The notes beneath the pieces are model-generated. The model was not told where the DNA came from, did not search any database, and saw only the letters and a list, made by a program, of their open reading frames with translations. From NCBI RefSeq assembly GCF_018130505.1, contig NZ_JAFCKH010000014.1, forward strand, positions 62,001-126,000: a stretch of DNA of 64,000 nt. Direction: 5' to 3'. The translations under genes and the position numbers were made by a program. The stretch is from Bradyrhizobium tropiciagri. Its GTDB lineage: Bacteria > Pseudomonadota > Alphaproteobacteria > Rhizobiales > Xanthobacteraceae. Each line of letters starts with the position of its first letter. Position 1 is the stretch's first letter. Positions 38,376 through 47,415 of the stretch are shown here, piece after piece.

Positions 38376-39200
38376 ATGGATCAAGTGGCATTGGTCGTGG
38401 TTCGCGCGGTCGAGAGCGGCGCGACGACGACAAAGAGTATTGTCGATGCGACCGGGTTGTCCCGCCTCAAGGTCGAGCGCGCCCTGAACGCGCTGGAGAA
38501 GCAGAAGCTGCTTTTCCGCGAGAGCAAGGGCGGGTGGACGCTCGGCATTCCCGCCGCGCCGACCGTCCGGCAGTGCGGAACGTGTACGCTCTGTTGCAAG
38601 GTGCTCGAAGTCACCGATCTCGGCAAACCGATCGATACCGTGTGCAAGCACATCATGGCCGGCGGCGGGTGCGAGATCTACGAACAGCGCCCGCGGCAGT
38701 GCCGCTCATTCAGTTGCGCCTGGCTGCGGGGACATTTCGACGACGACTGGTTCCCGGAAAAAGCCGGCATCGTCTTGCATTTCGGCCTCGACACATTGAA
38801 CGCGCAGGTCGACATCGAGAATCCGGAGCGCTGGCGCGAGGAGCCGTATTTCAGCAAGCTGGTCGAGCTGTCGCTCAACGGCATCAGGGTGACCGCAACG
38901 CGCCCCTATGCCACCCTCATCATCGTCGGCGAGAACAAATATCTGCTGATCGGCCGGACCGTCGTGCCCGATCCGACGCTGTTCGGCACCGCCTTCGTGC
39001 CGTTGACGCTCGACACGTTCCGCTACTGGAAAGCGCGGTCGCTGGAGCACCTGCAGCGGTTGAACGAGCGGGTCATGGAGATCCAGCGCATCCAGCAGGA
39101 ATTCGGCCATTGCGCCATTCCCGAGGACGACGACCCCTACCCGCCGTACCGGCCTGCCCTGCTCGAGTTGTCGAGATCACAGGCCGCGCCGGCGAAGTAG
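38376..39200 (+). CDS. HTH-YkgJ cysteine-cluster fusion protein, 274 aa
   Basis: The first 55 residues look like a winged helix (TTTKSIVDATGLSRLKVERA, then LEKQKLLFRE). A YkgJ-type cysteine cluster follows: CGTCTLCCK, then CKHIMAGGGCEIY, then RPRQCRSFSCAW, which may bind zinc or an iron-sulfur group. The rest is a soluble alpha-beta region ending with a proline-rich tail. The ATG at 38376 is the first after the repeat region; the ribosome binding site is weak. The fusion hints at a metal- or redox-sensing regulator, but no function is proven. Confidence 0.75.
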   Translation: MDQVALVVVRAVESGATTTKSIVDATGLSRLKVERALNALEKQKLLFRESKGGWTLGIPAAPTVRQCGTCTLCCKVLEVTDLGKPIDTVCKHIMAGGGCEIYEQRPRQCRSFSCAWLRGHFDDDWFPEKAGIVLHFGLDTLNAQVDIENPERWREEPYFSKLVELSLNGIRVTATRPYATLIIVGENKYLLIGRTVVPDPTLFGTAFVPLTLDTFRYWKARSLEHLQRLNERVMEIQRIQQEFGHCAIPEDDDPYPPYRPALLELSRSQAAPAK

Positions 39201-39249
39201 TCGCGCCGATCTCGCTCGCGGCGACCAGGCTCGTCTCGAGCCAAGTGAT

Positions 39250-40215
39250 TCAACGCAGATCGGCACGGAGCTCGCGCACACCGCGCCCCAGACGTTCGCG
39301 CAACAGGGTCCGCAACGTTGCTCCGTCGACATAGCCGACCTCGGCGGCGATCGCCTCGATATCGAGGCCGCTGCCGGCCAGCAGCGACCGGGCGCGCTCC
39401 ACCCGCAGATCCTGGAAATAGGACAGCGGCGATTTGCCGAGCACCGCTTCGCAGCGGCGCTGCAATGTGCGCGGGCTGGTCGCGAGCGCGTCAGCCGCCA
39501 CCTGCAGCGAGAACCCCTCTTTCAGATGCTCGCGCGCCCAGCGTTCGAACCGCTCGATGAGCGGATCGGCCTGCGCGAGATGGTTGGGAACAACGAACCG
39601 CGCCTGCGAGGAGCGCAGGTCCGCCAACAGATAGCGTGACACGACGGCGGCCAGTTCCGGACTCGCCTGGCGTATGAACCAGAGCGCCAGATCGAGGTGC
39701 CCCATCGCGGCACCTGCCGTGACCACCCGATCCGACGTCACCAGCATGCGTCCTTCATCGAGCCGGACATTGGGATAACGCTGCCGGAACAGCGGCGCCA
39801 ACCACCACGTGGTCGTCGCCTCGCCTTCGTCGAGCAGCCCGGCCTCGGCCAGAACGAAGGTACCGATACACGACGCGGCGATGCGCGCGCCCGCGGCATG
39901 CCAGCTTCGCAGCTGCTCGATCGCCTGCCTGACGTCGCGCCGCGCGAGCGCCGGAATGAGTTGCTCGGGCCGGCTGGTGTTCAGCGCCGGCACGATCACC
40001 CAGTCCGGCTTCAGCTCCGGCGTGATCGGCTTGACCGGTATCGCAAAGCCCTGGCCGGAGTGGACCTGTTTCCGCACGCCGACGATCGAGACGTCGAGAT
40101 GCAGCGTTCCGCCGGTCTGCGCCTTCGCGAAATTATTGGCGATCGTGAATGCATCGAGCATCACGGTCAGCCCGGTGTCCCAGAATCCTTCCAGGGCGAG
40201 CAGCAGGATGCGCAT
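39250..40215 (-). CDS. GlxA-type AraC regulator with DJ-1/PfpI domain, 321 aa
   Basis: The N-terminal part is a DJ-1/PfpI domain (about 1-185) with the AASCIGTFVLAEAGLLD elbow around its cysteine. The C-terminus is an AraC double helix-turn-helix (about 215-315) with LATSPRTLQRRCEAVLGKSP and VGYVDGATLRTLLRERLGRG. GlxA proteins regulate nitrogen, amine or other metabolite pathways. It is divergent from the small protein at 40343, with a perfect inverted repeat between them, so it probably controls that gene. Confidence 0.9.
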   Translation of the reverse strand: MRILLLALEGFWDTGLTVMLDAFTIANNFAKAQTGGTLHLDVSIVGVRKQVHSGQGFAIPVKPITPELKPDWVIVPALNTSRPEQLIPALARRDVRQAIEQLRSWHAAGARIAASCIGTFVLAEAGLLDEGEATTTWWLAPLFRQRYPNVRLDEGRMLVTSDRVVTAGAAMGHLDLALWFIRQASPELAAVVSRYLLADLRSSQARFVVPNHLAQADPLIERFERWAREHLKEGFSLQVAADALATSPRTLQRRCEAVLGKSPLSYFQDLRVERARSLLAGSGLDIEAIAAEVGYVDGATLRTLLRERLGRGVRELRADLR

Positions 40216-40234
40216 GGCGTAAATGACCTCAAAG

Positions 40235-40250
40235 TTGTCGTTTACGACAA
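40235..40250. promoter_or_regulatory. inverted repeat between glxA-type gene and the small-protein gene
   Basis: TTGTCGT-TT-ACGACAA is a perfect 7+2+7 inverted repeat 20 bp upstream of the regulator start and 93 bp upstream of the next gene. It may be the regulator's operator. Binding is inferred. Confidence 0.5.
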
Positions 40251-40342
40251 TACCGGTCCCGCGGCCTCCGCGCTAGTCCTTTCGCCGTCGGCAGCCTCGA
40301 AAGCGGCCGCCGCGGACAAGCGGATAACAAAGGAGAGCGCAC

Positions 40343-40636
40343 ATGAAAGTCATCGCGATCGGAAACATCATCAAGCCGCTCACGCCGGAGCAGCGGCAGC
40401 AGATCATGCCGGGCGAGGTGCCGGCCACGCTGAAGCTGTATCTCGACGGCAAGATCGAGCAGTTCTGGTATCGCCAGGACAAGCCCGGCGTGATCTTCCT
40501 GATGAACGTCGAGTCGCTCGATCAGGCCAGGGCGACCGTCGAGGCCTTGCCGCTCGTGACCGGCGGCCATGCTTCATACGAGCTGATGCAGGTCGGCCCG
40601 CTCGCCCCGCTGGGGCTCTTGATCCAGGGCAAGTGA
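40343..40636 (+). CDS. small cytoplasmic protein (YCII/muconolactone-isomerase-like), 97 aa
   Basis: AAGGAG precedes the ATG. The protein holds one alpha-beta module with KLYLDGKIEQFWYRQDKPG and VIFLMNVESLDQARATVEAL, as in the ferredoxin-like dimer folds of YCII and muconolactone isomerase relatives. There is no signal peptide. It shares this module with the exported protein at 40737, about 100 bp downstream, so the two look like cytoplasmic and exported copies. The ligand or reaction is unknown. Confidence 0.75.
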   Translation: MKVIAIGNIIKPLTPEQRQQIMPGEVPATLKLYLDGKIEQFWYRQDKPGVIFLMNVESLDQARATVEALPLVTGGHASYELMQVGPLAPLGLLIQGK

Positions 40637-40671
40637 GCGCACAGCTCAAATTGATCACATCCGAAATCAAA

Positions 40672-40703
40672 CCGTATCGCCGCCCTCAGGGACGGCGATA
40701 CGG
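40672..40703. other. strong stem-loop between paralogous genes
   Basis: CCGTATCGCCG and CGGCGATACGG form a perfect 11-bp stem around a 10-nt loop. It lies 34 nt before the start of the exported paralogue, with no T run. It may modulate expression of the second gene relative to the first. Confidence 0.5.
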
Positions 40704-40736
40704 GTCGCAACGAAGAGCAAACAAGGAAGAGCGACA

Positions 40737-41138
40737 ATGAAGATCACAATCGCGGCTGCGCTGCTGGCGTCGATCCTTCTCGCGACGAACGCGGGTCCCC
40801 TACGCGCGCAGTCCGCCCCGCCGACGCCGACCACGCGCATCCTCGCGATCGGGACCATCAACCCGGGCATCGATCCGGCCGCGGCGCGCGCGATCCTGCC
40901 TACCGAGGTCCGGGAGACCGTGAAGCTCTATCTCGATGGCAAGATCGACCAATGGTATTCGCTGCAAGGGCGTCCCGGCGTCGCGTTCATCCTGAACGTG
41001 ACCGACACCGCAGCCGCGCATGAGATGCTGGAGAAGCTGCCGCTGGGCCAAGCTCACCTCATGAGCTTCGAGCTGATCCCGCTGGCCCCGCTCAATCCGC
41101 TGCGGCAATTACAGGGAATGGCGACGGGTTCGCCATAG
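40737..41138 (+). CDS. exported paralogue of the 40343 protein, 133 aa
   Basis: A Sec signal peptide (about 1-24, ending PLRAQ) precedes the same module as the previous gene: KLYLDGKIDQWYSLQGRPG and VAFILNVTDTAAAHEMLEKL, with the same spacing. AAGGA precedes the ATG. It should act in the periplasm. A cytoplasmic and an exported version side by side suggests one ligand or reaction handled in two compartments, but the ligand is unknown. Confidence 0.75.
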   Translation: MKITIAAALLASILLATNAGPLRAQSAPPTPTTRILAIGTINPGIDPAAARAILPTEVRETVKLYLDGKIDQWYSLQGRPGVAFILNVTDTAAAHEMLEKLPLGQAHLMSFELIPLAPLNPLRQLQGMATGSP

Positions 41139-41149
41139 GCCTTGTCAAT

Positions 41150-42775
41150 TCACCACAGGCCAGGTTGCCGCACCTGCGGCGCGGTCTGCCCGTAATACTG
41201 CCCGGACTGTCCGTAGCTCTGGTCACCATAATAGGTCTGGCCGCCGTAATACTGCTGCTGGCCGCCGCGCCGGCGCGTTGTCGTCGTTCCGCCCTGCGGG
41301 TCCCAGCTGCGCTGGAAGAAGCCGAAGCCGTCGTCGTCCTCGCTGCCCCAGCCGCCGGTCCGCGCGATGCGATCCTCCATCGACGGCTTGCGGGTGATGA
41401 AGCCGCCCTGCGGCTGGTTGCTCAGCACCGCGACGAACTCGGTGCGATAGTTGGTTTCGGTGCTCAGCGGCTCGTCCGAGACGATGATCGAGGAACGCGG
41501 CAACGCCGTCGGGCCGATGCGATCGAGCACATCCTGCGGGATGGTGATGCGGTCGAGCGCGTCCTTGGCGCTGTCGCCGCCGTCGATCGAGACCACGCTC
41601 CAGCGCAGGCCGCTATCGCTGCGCGCCATCGCCGTGAAGATATGCGTGCCGATCGGCTTGTCCGGATCGCGGATGGTGACTGGGGACTCGATGCTCGAAT
41701 CGAACACCTCGCCTCCGTCGGCCCAGGGCTTGTGGGTGTTGCGCCGCACGTAGAGCTTTCGCGTCGCGCGGCTGATGTAGATCGAAACCGGCTCGAGCGC
41801 GAGCTTGGCATCCAGCGCCACCTTGGCGGTGTCGGCCTTTTTTGTCTCGGCCGCCTTGGCGGCGTCCTTCGCCGCGGCTGCAGCGTCGCGCTTCGCGGTC
41901 GCGTCGGCCTTGGCGGCCTCGAGCTGGGTCGCGGCTTCCTCGGCCTTGGGCGCGGCCTTCTGCTTCAGCTCTTCGGCCTTCGCCTTGGCCTGATCGGTCT
42001 TGGCGCTCGCGATCACCTTGTCGGCGAAGGCGAGCTCGGCGGCGGTGCGGGTCTTCGCCTGTTCCAGCTTGCGCAGTGACGCAGTGAGCGATGTGAGATC
42101 GCGCGCGGTCGTCGCGGCGGCCTTCTTCGCCTCGTCGGCGACCTTCGCCGCGTCCGCGGCCTCGCGGGCGGCCGCCTGGGCCCGGCCGGGGGCGGCCGCG
42201 ATGGCATCCTTGTTCGGCACCAGCAGCGCGGGGTGGGAGAAAGCGACTGGCTCGGCGTCGTTCGGCGAGACGATCACCCGCATCCCGATCCAGGTCTTGT
42301 CGAACAGTTTTTCGGCAAACTCGTAAGGCATGCGCACACAGCCGTGCGAGGCGGCATAGCCAGGCAGCGGCCCGCCGTGCAGCGCGACGCCGTTCCAGGT
42401 GATGCGCTGCATGTTCGGCATCCATGCATCGTCATAGAGGGTCGAGTGGTGATCCTTGTCCTTCTCGATCACGGCGAACACGCCGGCCGGCGTCTCGCGG
42501 CCCTTGATGCCGGTCGACACCGGCGCGCGCACGATCCAGCCGTCGGCGTCGTAGAACGTGACCTGCTGCGACTTGATCGACACGATCGCCATGATCGGCG
42601 GGCCGGCCTCGCGAGGCGCCGTCGCCTCGACCGCCGCCGCGCGGCGCGCCTCGCGCGCTTCAACGCCCGCGGTCAGCCCAGCGAGTGTGACGACCGCCGC
42701 CAATGTCACAATCGCGGGAAGCCTCCAACGTCGCATCGCCGTGGTCGAGCGCGCCGTCGTCAATCGATGTCCCAT
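41150..42775 (-). CDS. L,D-transpeptidase (YkuD) with second degenerate domain, 541 aa
   Basis: A signal anchor (about 16-38) is followed by a YkuD domain (about 60-165): HGGPLPGYAASHGCVR holds H133, H144 and catalytic C146, which cross-links peptidoglycan stem peptides. A long Ala/Lys-rich coiled coil follows (about 180-325), then a second domain with YkuD-like features (YISRATRKLYVRR and PIGTHIFTAM) but no catalytic cysteine. The C-terminus is Gln/Tyr/Gly-rich. I chose the ATG at 42775; 42736 is an alternative. Confidence 0.88.
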   Translation of the reverse strand: MGHRLTTARSTTAMRRWRLPAIVTLAAVVTLAGLTAGVEAREARRAAAVEATAPREAGPPIMAIVSIKSQQVTFYDADGWIVRAPVSTGIKGRETPAGVFAVIEKDKDHHSTLYDDAWMPNMQRITWNGVALHGGPLPGYAASHGCVRMPYEFAEKLFDKTWIGMRVIVSPNDAEPVAFSHPALLVPNKDAIAAAPGRAQAAAREAADAAKVADEAKKAAATTARDLTSLTASLRKLEQAKTRTAAELAFADKVIASAKTDQAKAKAEELKQKAAPKAEEAATQLEAAKADATAKRDAAAAAKDAAKAAETKKADTAKVALDAKLALEPVSIYISRATRKLYVRRNTHKPWADGGEVFDSSIESPVTIRDPDKPIGTHIFTAMARSDSGLRWSVVSIDGGDSAKDALDRITIPQDVLDRIGPTALPRSSIIVSDEPLSTETNYRTEFVAVLSNQPQGGFITRKPSMEDRIARTGGWGSEDDDGFGFFQRSWDPQGGTTTTRRRGGQQQYYGGQTYYGDQSYGQSGQYYGQTAPQVRQPGLW

Positions 42776-43197
42776 TCTCTGCCCCGCTTGAAGTGCGTGT
42801 CGGTGCCTGCGTCGATCAAGTGCCACATTACGGTTCTTGGATTAATTAACTTTCGTCACTCTCCACGCGCCCAATTCGATCCTAGGACTCAATTCTCGGG
42901 CCACCGGCAGGTTTCCGGTGTAGATTCTCATATACGACGGCCCGCACCGGAGGAAGGGCAGCCGATGGCTGATATTGACGCATGGCAGACCGGACCGCTC
43001 CCGCCAGCGTCTTGCGGCGTATCGTGAAACCAACTCGCCGGCGCTCCGGATGATCCTCAAGGCTCGCGGCAGAAACGTGACACCGCGTCCGTTTCATCGA
43101 TCTGCGCGAGGAACGCCCGCCACAGCCAAACGTTCACAAGTGAACATGCGAGACGGCCATGAACCGGCCGCGCTCAAGCTGCGTCGAAGGAAGCAGG
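42776..43197. other. mostly non-coding stretch with a tiny open frame
   Basis: No clear gene is seen. It contains the 20-codon frame at 42965-43027, listed separately. The rest shows no recognisable signal. Confidence 0.5.
42965..43027 (+). CDS. possible 20-residue peptide with strong ribosome binding site
   Basis: GGAGGAAGGG precedes the ATG at a good distance (about 6 nt from the last G). The peptide MADIDAWQTGPLPPASCGVS ends in TGA. It could be a small peptide gene or the remains of a longer gene, since the next frame continues for another 100 codons with plausible residues. I give it low confidence. Confidence 0.25.
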   Translation: MADIDAWQTGPLPPASCGVS

Positions 43198-43422
43198 ATG
43201 GCCTACGCGTTGTTCGATCGCGACAAGCAAATCGACCGCGCCTTCCCGACCGAGAAGGAAGCGTGGGAGCATGCGCTGATATCGGGCCTCGTGCTCGATG
43301 TTCCCATCGCGGACGAGGCCGGCGGCCAGGTGCTTCCGGCGGGCTACCACATGAAGCGGATTGCCGACGACGAAACCTTCGATCCGGCGCCCGAATGGAA
43401 GCTGCCGAAAGAAGTATCGTGA
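43198..43422 (+). CDS. small soluble protein, 74 aa
   Basis: AAGGAAGCAGG precedes the ATG. The protein (MAYALFDRDKQIDRAFPTEK and onward) is acidic, with a YHMKRIADDETFDP segment. No signal peptide, membrane segment or known family is seen. Codon use matches the neighbours. The next small gene begins about 30 nt downstream, so they may be cotranscribed. Confidence 0.55.
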   Translation: MAYALFDRDKQIDRAFPTEKEAWEHALISGLVLDVPIADEAGGQVLPAGYHMKRIADDETFDPAPEWKLPKEVS

Positions 43423-43450
43423 TCGTCAACGGCGACGATCATCGCATGTG

Positions 43451-43738
43451 ATGATGGCCCGCGTGTCGCACGACGCGCCGGCCGACGAACGTCAACAGTC
43501 AGGGATGAAGGCATTGGTCGAGACAGGCAAGATTTTCCACGTCCGTTGCGTCGACGACACGCTGCAGCGGGACACGCTGTCGGTGGGACGGGTCTACGAG
43601 GTGACGCGGGATCTCGAGCGCGACGGCTATTACGAGCTGGGCGGCCTCGGCTGCTTCAGCCGCTCCAGATTCGAACGCGTGCCTTCGCAGGCGAACGATG
43701 ATCGCGCCCTGGTTCGGCAGGTGCTGCGATCGAAGTAG
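43451..43738 (+). CDS. small soluble protein, 95 aa
   Basis: The most characteristic part is KIFHVRCVDDTLQRDTLSVG and VYEVTRDLERDGYYELGG. I chose ATG 43451; ATG 43505 is possible, and neither has a clear Shine-Dalgarno. No family is recognised. It follows the 74-residue gene and precedes the antiporter gene on the same strand. Confidence 0.45.
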   Translation: MMARVSHDAPADERQQSGMKALVETGKIFHVRCVDDTLQRDTLSVGRVYEVTRDLERDGYYELGGLGCFSRSRFERVPSQANDDRALVRQVLRSK

Positions 43739-43886
43739 TAGGGTGCGCCCGACCCGGTTCCAATCGTAAATCTCATCCAAACTGTGACGACACCCCGGCG
43801 CGAGCATGGATCGCTTCGGGAACTCGGGCGTTGACAGAGTGAGGTGCGGGCCGCGCTGCCCGCCGTGACGAGCAATCGGAGTGGCA

Positions 43887-46151
43887 ATGGCGATCCGCTG
43901 GGGGCGGCTCCAACCGACGATCTGGGCGGCCGTCATCCTGCTTGCGACCGTCACGGCAGCGGGTGCCGAGGGCGGCAAGACGGCAAAGCCGTCCGAGTTC
44001 ATCCTGCTGGCGCAGATCGCGCTGCTGATCGTGGTCGGGCGCGGGCTCGGCGAATTGATGCAGCGCGTCAGGCAGCCGTCGGTGATCGGCGAGTTGCTCG
44101 GCGGCCTCCTGCTCGGCCCTTCCCTGTTCGGCTGGCTGTGGCCGTCGGCGCAGGCAGCGATCTTTCCGCCGTCGGCCGAGCAGAGGGCGCTGCTCGACGG
44201 CATCGCGCATTTCGGCATCCTGCTGCTGCTGTTGCTGACCGGCATGGAGACCGATCTCAAGCTGGTGCGCAAGGTCGGCCGCGCCGCCACCACGATCTCG
44301 ATCGCCGGCATCGCGGTGCCGTTCGTCTGCGGCTTTACGCTCGGCGAGTTCCTGCCGCAGAGTCTGTTGCCGCATCCGGAGGCACGACTGATCGCGGCGC
44401 TGTTCCTCGGCACCGCGCTGTCGATCTCCTCGGTGAAGATCGTCGCCGTCGTGGTGCGCGAGATGAGCTTCATGCGGCGCAATGTCGGCCAGATCATCGT
44501 CGCCTCCGCGATCATCGACGACACGATCGGCTGGATCATCATCGCGATGATCTTCAGTCTCGCCTCGCGCGGCACGCTCGATCTCGTGTCGGTGGCGCAG
44601 GCGCTGTTCGGCACGCTGGCCTTCCTCGCAATCAGCTTCACGATTGGCCGTCGCCTGGTGTTCCGCCTGATCCGCTGGGCCAACGACAATCTGGTCAGCT
44701 CGGCAGCTGTCATCACCGTGATCCTGCTTTTGATGAGCGTGATGGCGATGATCACGCATCTGATCGGCGTGCACACCGTGCTCGGCGCCTTCATCGCCGG
44801 CGTGCTGGTCGGCGAGTCCCCCATTCTCACACGGCAGATCGACGAGCGGCTGCGCGGGCTGATCTCGAGCCTGTTCATGCCGGTGTTTTTCGGCCTCGCC
44901 GGCCTTTCCGCCGATCTCACCGTGCTGAAGGATCCCTCGCTGCTGCTGCTGACCGCGGCGCTGATCCTGATCGCGAGCATCGGCAAGTTCGGCGGCGCCT
45001 TCGCCGGCGGCGCGCTGGGCGGGCTGACGCGGCAGGAATCCTACGCGCTGGCCAGCGGCATGAATGCGCGCGGCTCGACCGAGGTGATCATCGCCACCAT
45101 CGGCCTGTCGATGGGCGTGCTGAGCCAGACCATGTTCTCGATGATCGTCACCATGGCGATCCTGACCACGATGGCGATGCCGCCGATGCTGCGCGCGGCG
45201 CTGGCGAAGCTGCCGCTCGGCAAGGACGAAGAGGAGCGGCTGGCGCGCGAGGAATATGAGCAGCGCGGCTTCGTCGCCAATCTCGAGCGGCTGCTGCTCG
45301 CGGTCGACGAAAGCGCCAACGCCAAGTTCGCGGCGCATCTCGCCGGCCTCCTCGCCGGCGGCCGCGGCCTGCCGATCACGGTGCTGCATGTCGGCGCCGA
45401 GGCCAAGCTCGCGGAGAAGAAGCGCAGCGAGGAGCAAAGCCACGAGTCGGCCGTGATCAACGCGGCGAAGGCCAGCGCCGAGGCGGACGCCGACGGCGGC
45501 GGCAATGTCGACGTCATCACCCGCGCGCCCGAGAAGGCGGTCGCGGAGGCGATCGCCGAGGAAGCCAGGAAGGGCTTTGACCTGCTCGTCGTCGGCATGG
45601 CGCGGGTCGAGGACCGCGACGGCGGCTTCGACCGGCGGATCGACGAGATGACCTCCGGCTTCGACGGCCCGCTGGCGATCGCGGCCGCCAGGGGCGTCCA
45701 CCTGGAAGAGCCGACGGAGAACGCGCGGAAGATCCTGGTGCCGGTCTCGGGCAGCAACGTCTCGCGGCGCGGCGCCGAGGTCGCGATCGCGCTGGCGCGC
45801 CTCTCCAGCGAGCCGCTGCAGGTGGTCTATGTCTCCACCACGCGCGACAAGGGCGCCCGCCGCGGCAGCCCCAGCATGTCGCTGGCGCGCGAGGAAGCGA
45901 TCCTCAAGGACATCGCGGCCACCGCATCGCGCTACGACGTCAACGTCGCGACGACGCTGCGCGCCAACACCGCGCCCGAGGTCGCGATCCTGCAGGAGAT
46001 CGCATCGAGCCGCGCAGACCTCGTGGTGCTCGGCGTCGACCGCATCCAGGGCGATACGCTGAACTTCGGCAGCGTCGCCGCCGCCGTGCTCGGCAAGTCG
46101 AAGGCCTCGGTGCTCTTGGTGTCAGATGGCGAGGTCAGGCCGAAGACCTGA
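43887..46151 (+). CDS. CPA2 monovalent cation:proton antiporter with two UspA domains, 754 aa
   Basis: The N-terminal part (about 1-435) has about 13 hydrophobic helices of the Na+/H+ exchanger fold, with SAIIDDTIGWIIIAM holding the conserved acidic pair and GIHVxxGAF-like GVHTVLGAFIAG. The C-terminal part holds two universal-stress-protein domains (about 445-575 and 590-750; the second has ILVPVSGSNVSRRGAEVAI). GGAG precedes the ATG at 43887; a GTG two codons upstream is possible. Usp domains probably tune ion exchange by binding a nucleotide, which is inferred. Confidence 0.88.
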   Translation: MAIRWGRLQPTIWAAVILLATVTAAGAEGGKTAKPSEFILLAQIALLIVVGRGLGELMQRVRQPSVIGELLGGLLLGPSLFGWLWPSAQAAIFPPSAEQRALLDGIAHFGILLLLLLTGMETDLKLVRKVGRAATTISIAGIAVPFVCGFTLGEFLPQSLLPHPEARLIAALFLGTALSISSVKIVAVVVREMSFMRRNVGQIIVASAIIDDTIGWIIIAMIFSLASRGTLDLVSVAQALFGTLAFLAISFTIGRRLVFRLIRWANDNLVSSAAVITVILLLMSVMAMITHLIGVHTVLGAFIAGVLVGESPILTRQIDERLRGLISSLFMPVFFGLAGLSADLTVLKDPSLLLLTAALILIASIGKFGGAFAGGALGGLTRQESYALASGMNARGSTEVIIATIGLSMGVLSQTMFSMIVTMAILTTMAMPPMLRAALAKLPLGKDEEERLAREEYEQRGFVANLERLLLAVDESANAKFAAHLAGLLAGGRGLPITVLHVGAEAKLAEKKRSEEQSHESAVINAAKASAEADADGGGNVDVITRAPEKAVAEAIAEEARKGFDLLVVGMARVEDRDGGFDRRIDEMTSGFDGPLAIAAARGVHLEEPTENARKILVPVSGSNVSRRGAEVAIALARLSSEPLQVVYVSTTRDKGARRGSPSMSLAREEAILKDIAATASRYDVNVATTLRANTAPEVAILQEIASSRADLVVLGVDRIQGDTLNFGSVAAAVLGKSKASVLLVSDGEVRPKT

Positions 46152-46366
46152 GATTCCGCGCTGACGGGACGAAGCAAGGGCACCAGCCCCAAATCTCCAA
46201 AAACAACCCCATGCAAAGTAGCCGGCGGCCGCGAGCCCTCGAAAAAGACGGCTTGACGCGTCGGGCAACTCAGTGGTATTTTTTCATTATTCCGAAATTT
46301 TGCGGACACCGCCGGTTCGCGTGAAGCAGACGCGTCGAGCGAGAATGTCGCTGCGGCTCAATCGCC

Positions 46367-46819
46367 CTACCACTCGTCCGGACAGGGATCGACGATCTTC
46401 CAGAGCTCGGTGCCGTTCTTGATCTTCTTCATCTCGGTGGTGAGCCCGCCGTTGCGGCGGATCCAGTCCTTCACGCTGCTCGGGTAATACGACATCAGGT
46501 CGGAGGTGCCCTCCATGCTGGTGACCTTGATGCCGAAGGTGAAGGCCTTGTCGTAATAGGCCTGGTGGAAGCCGAGGCTGGCGCGCGGCGTGACGCAGAT
46601 CTTGTTCATCGGCACGATGCCGAACACCAGCGTGCAGGCCGAGTTGCAGATGCCGTCGATGACGACGCGCTCGCCGCGCTCGCGGATCTGCTTGTACTTC
46701 GCCTTGTACTCCTCGACATAGCCGCCATGGTCACGCGTGATGTGCAGCACCGCCGCGCGCGCCGGCGTGATCGCCAGCAGCGCGCCGAAGGCCAGCAGGG
46801 CAAGGGGCGTGATGCGCAT
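46367..46819 (-). CDS. exported ClpP/crotonase-like fold protein, 150 aa
   Basis: A Sec signal peptide (about 1-22) precedes a short COG3904-like domain: VVIDGICNSACTLVFGIVP, where the NSAC serine takes the place of the ClpP-type nucleophile, and ASLGFHQA with a conserved histidine. Such periplasmic proteins have no proven function. It is short, so a full protease activity is uncertain. It converges on the antiporter gene across about 215 bp. Confidence 0.7.
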   Translation of the reverse strand: MRITPLALLAFGALLAITPARAAVLHITRDHGGYVEEYKAKYKQIRERGERVVIDGICNSACTLVFGIVPMNKICVTPRASLGFHQAYYDKAFTFGIKVTSMEGTSDLMSYYPSSVKDWIRRNGGLTTEMKKIKNGTELWKIVDPCPDEW

Positions 46820-47041
46820 GGACCCGTTCGAAACCGAGGTGCCGAGGAAGGTCGGCCCGGACCGGACCTGACCGCAAGACTCTGGCCGGACTGTGTTGGC
46901 AATCCGTTAAGCATCCTCAAAAAGGCAAAATTTGGCGCGCTGTGACCGAATTTCCGCAGCTTTTCGCCCGATTCCGGGTTAAATGGACACAAGGAGTGGC
47001 GAAAATGCCGATTCCCGCGTGATGTCCGGAGGCTGACCAAG

Positions 47042-47323
47042 ATGACCAAGACCAGGCTTTTCGCTGCATTCGCCCTCGCCGCCACGGCCCTTCTGGCCGT
47101 CCCCGCGGTCGCGGCCGACCTCTCCGCCCACCCGCGCCACCACCGGCATCACCACCGCCACGCCCATTGGGGCCTGCCCTACCACATCAGCTACCTGCAC
47201 AATTACGGCCCCGGCCCGACGCCCGGCACCTTCGCCTATTACGACGGCCCCTCGTTCAACAAATGCTACCAGAGCTCGGCCGCCTATATCGGCCAGGACG
47301 GCCGCCGCCATCCCTGCTACTGA
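47042..47323 (+). CDS. exported histidine-rich small protein, 93 aa
   Basis: A Sec signal peptide (about 1-24) is followed by a histidine cluster (PRHHRHHHRHAHWG), then a Tyr/Gly/Pro-rich segment with a YYDGPSFNKCYQ motif and a C-terminal CY. It may bind metal ions in the periplasm or surface. The family is unknown to me. It stands alone with tRNA-Arg about 90 bp downstream. Confidence 0.65.
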   Translation: MTKTRLFAAFALAATALLAVPAVAADLSAHPRHHRHHHRHAHWGLPYHISYLHNYGPGPTPGTFAYYDGPSFNKCYQSSAAYIGQDGRRHPCY

Positions 47324-47415
47324 AGGCCGGCTCGCGGACACCGGACGGCGGCGCGCGGAACACACCCCGCGCCTGCTGGCCCTGATCCCGCAAGTCTGGT
47401 AATCGACCCCTCAAT

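Noticed and set aside
40672-40703. Stem-loop as a rho-independent terminator
   Set aside because: There is no T run after the stem on either strand.
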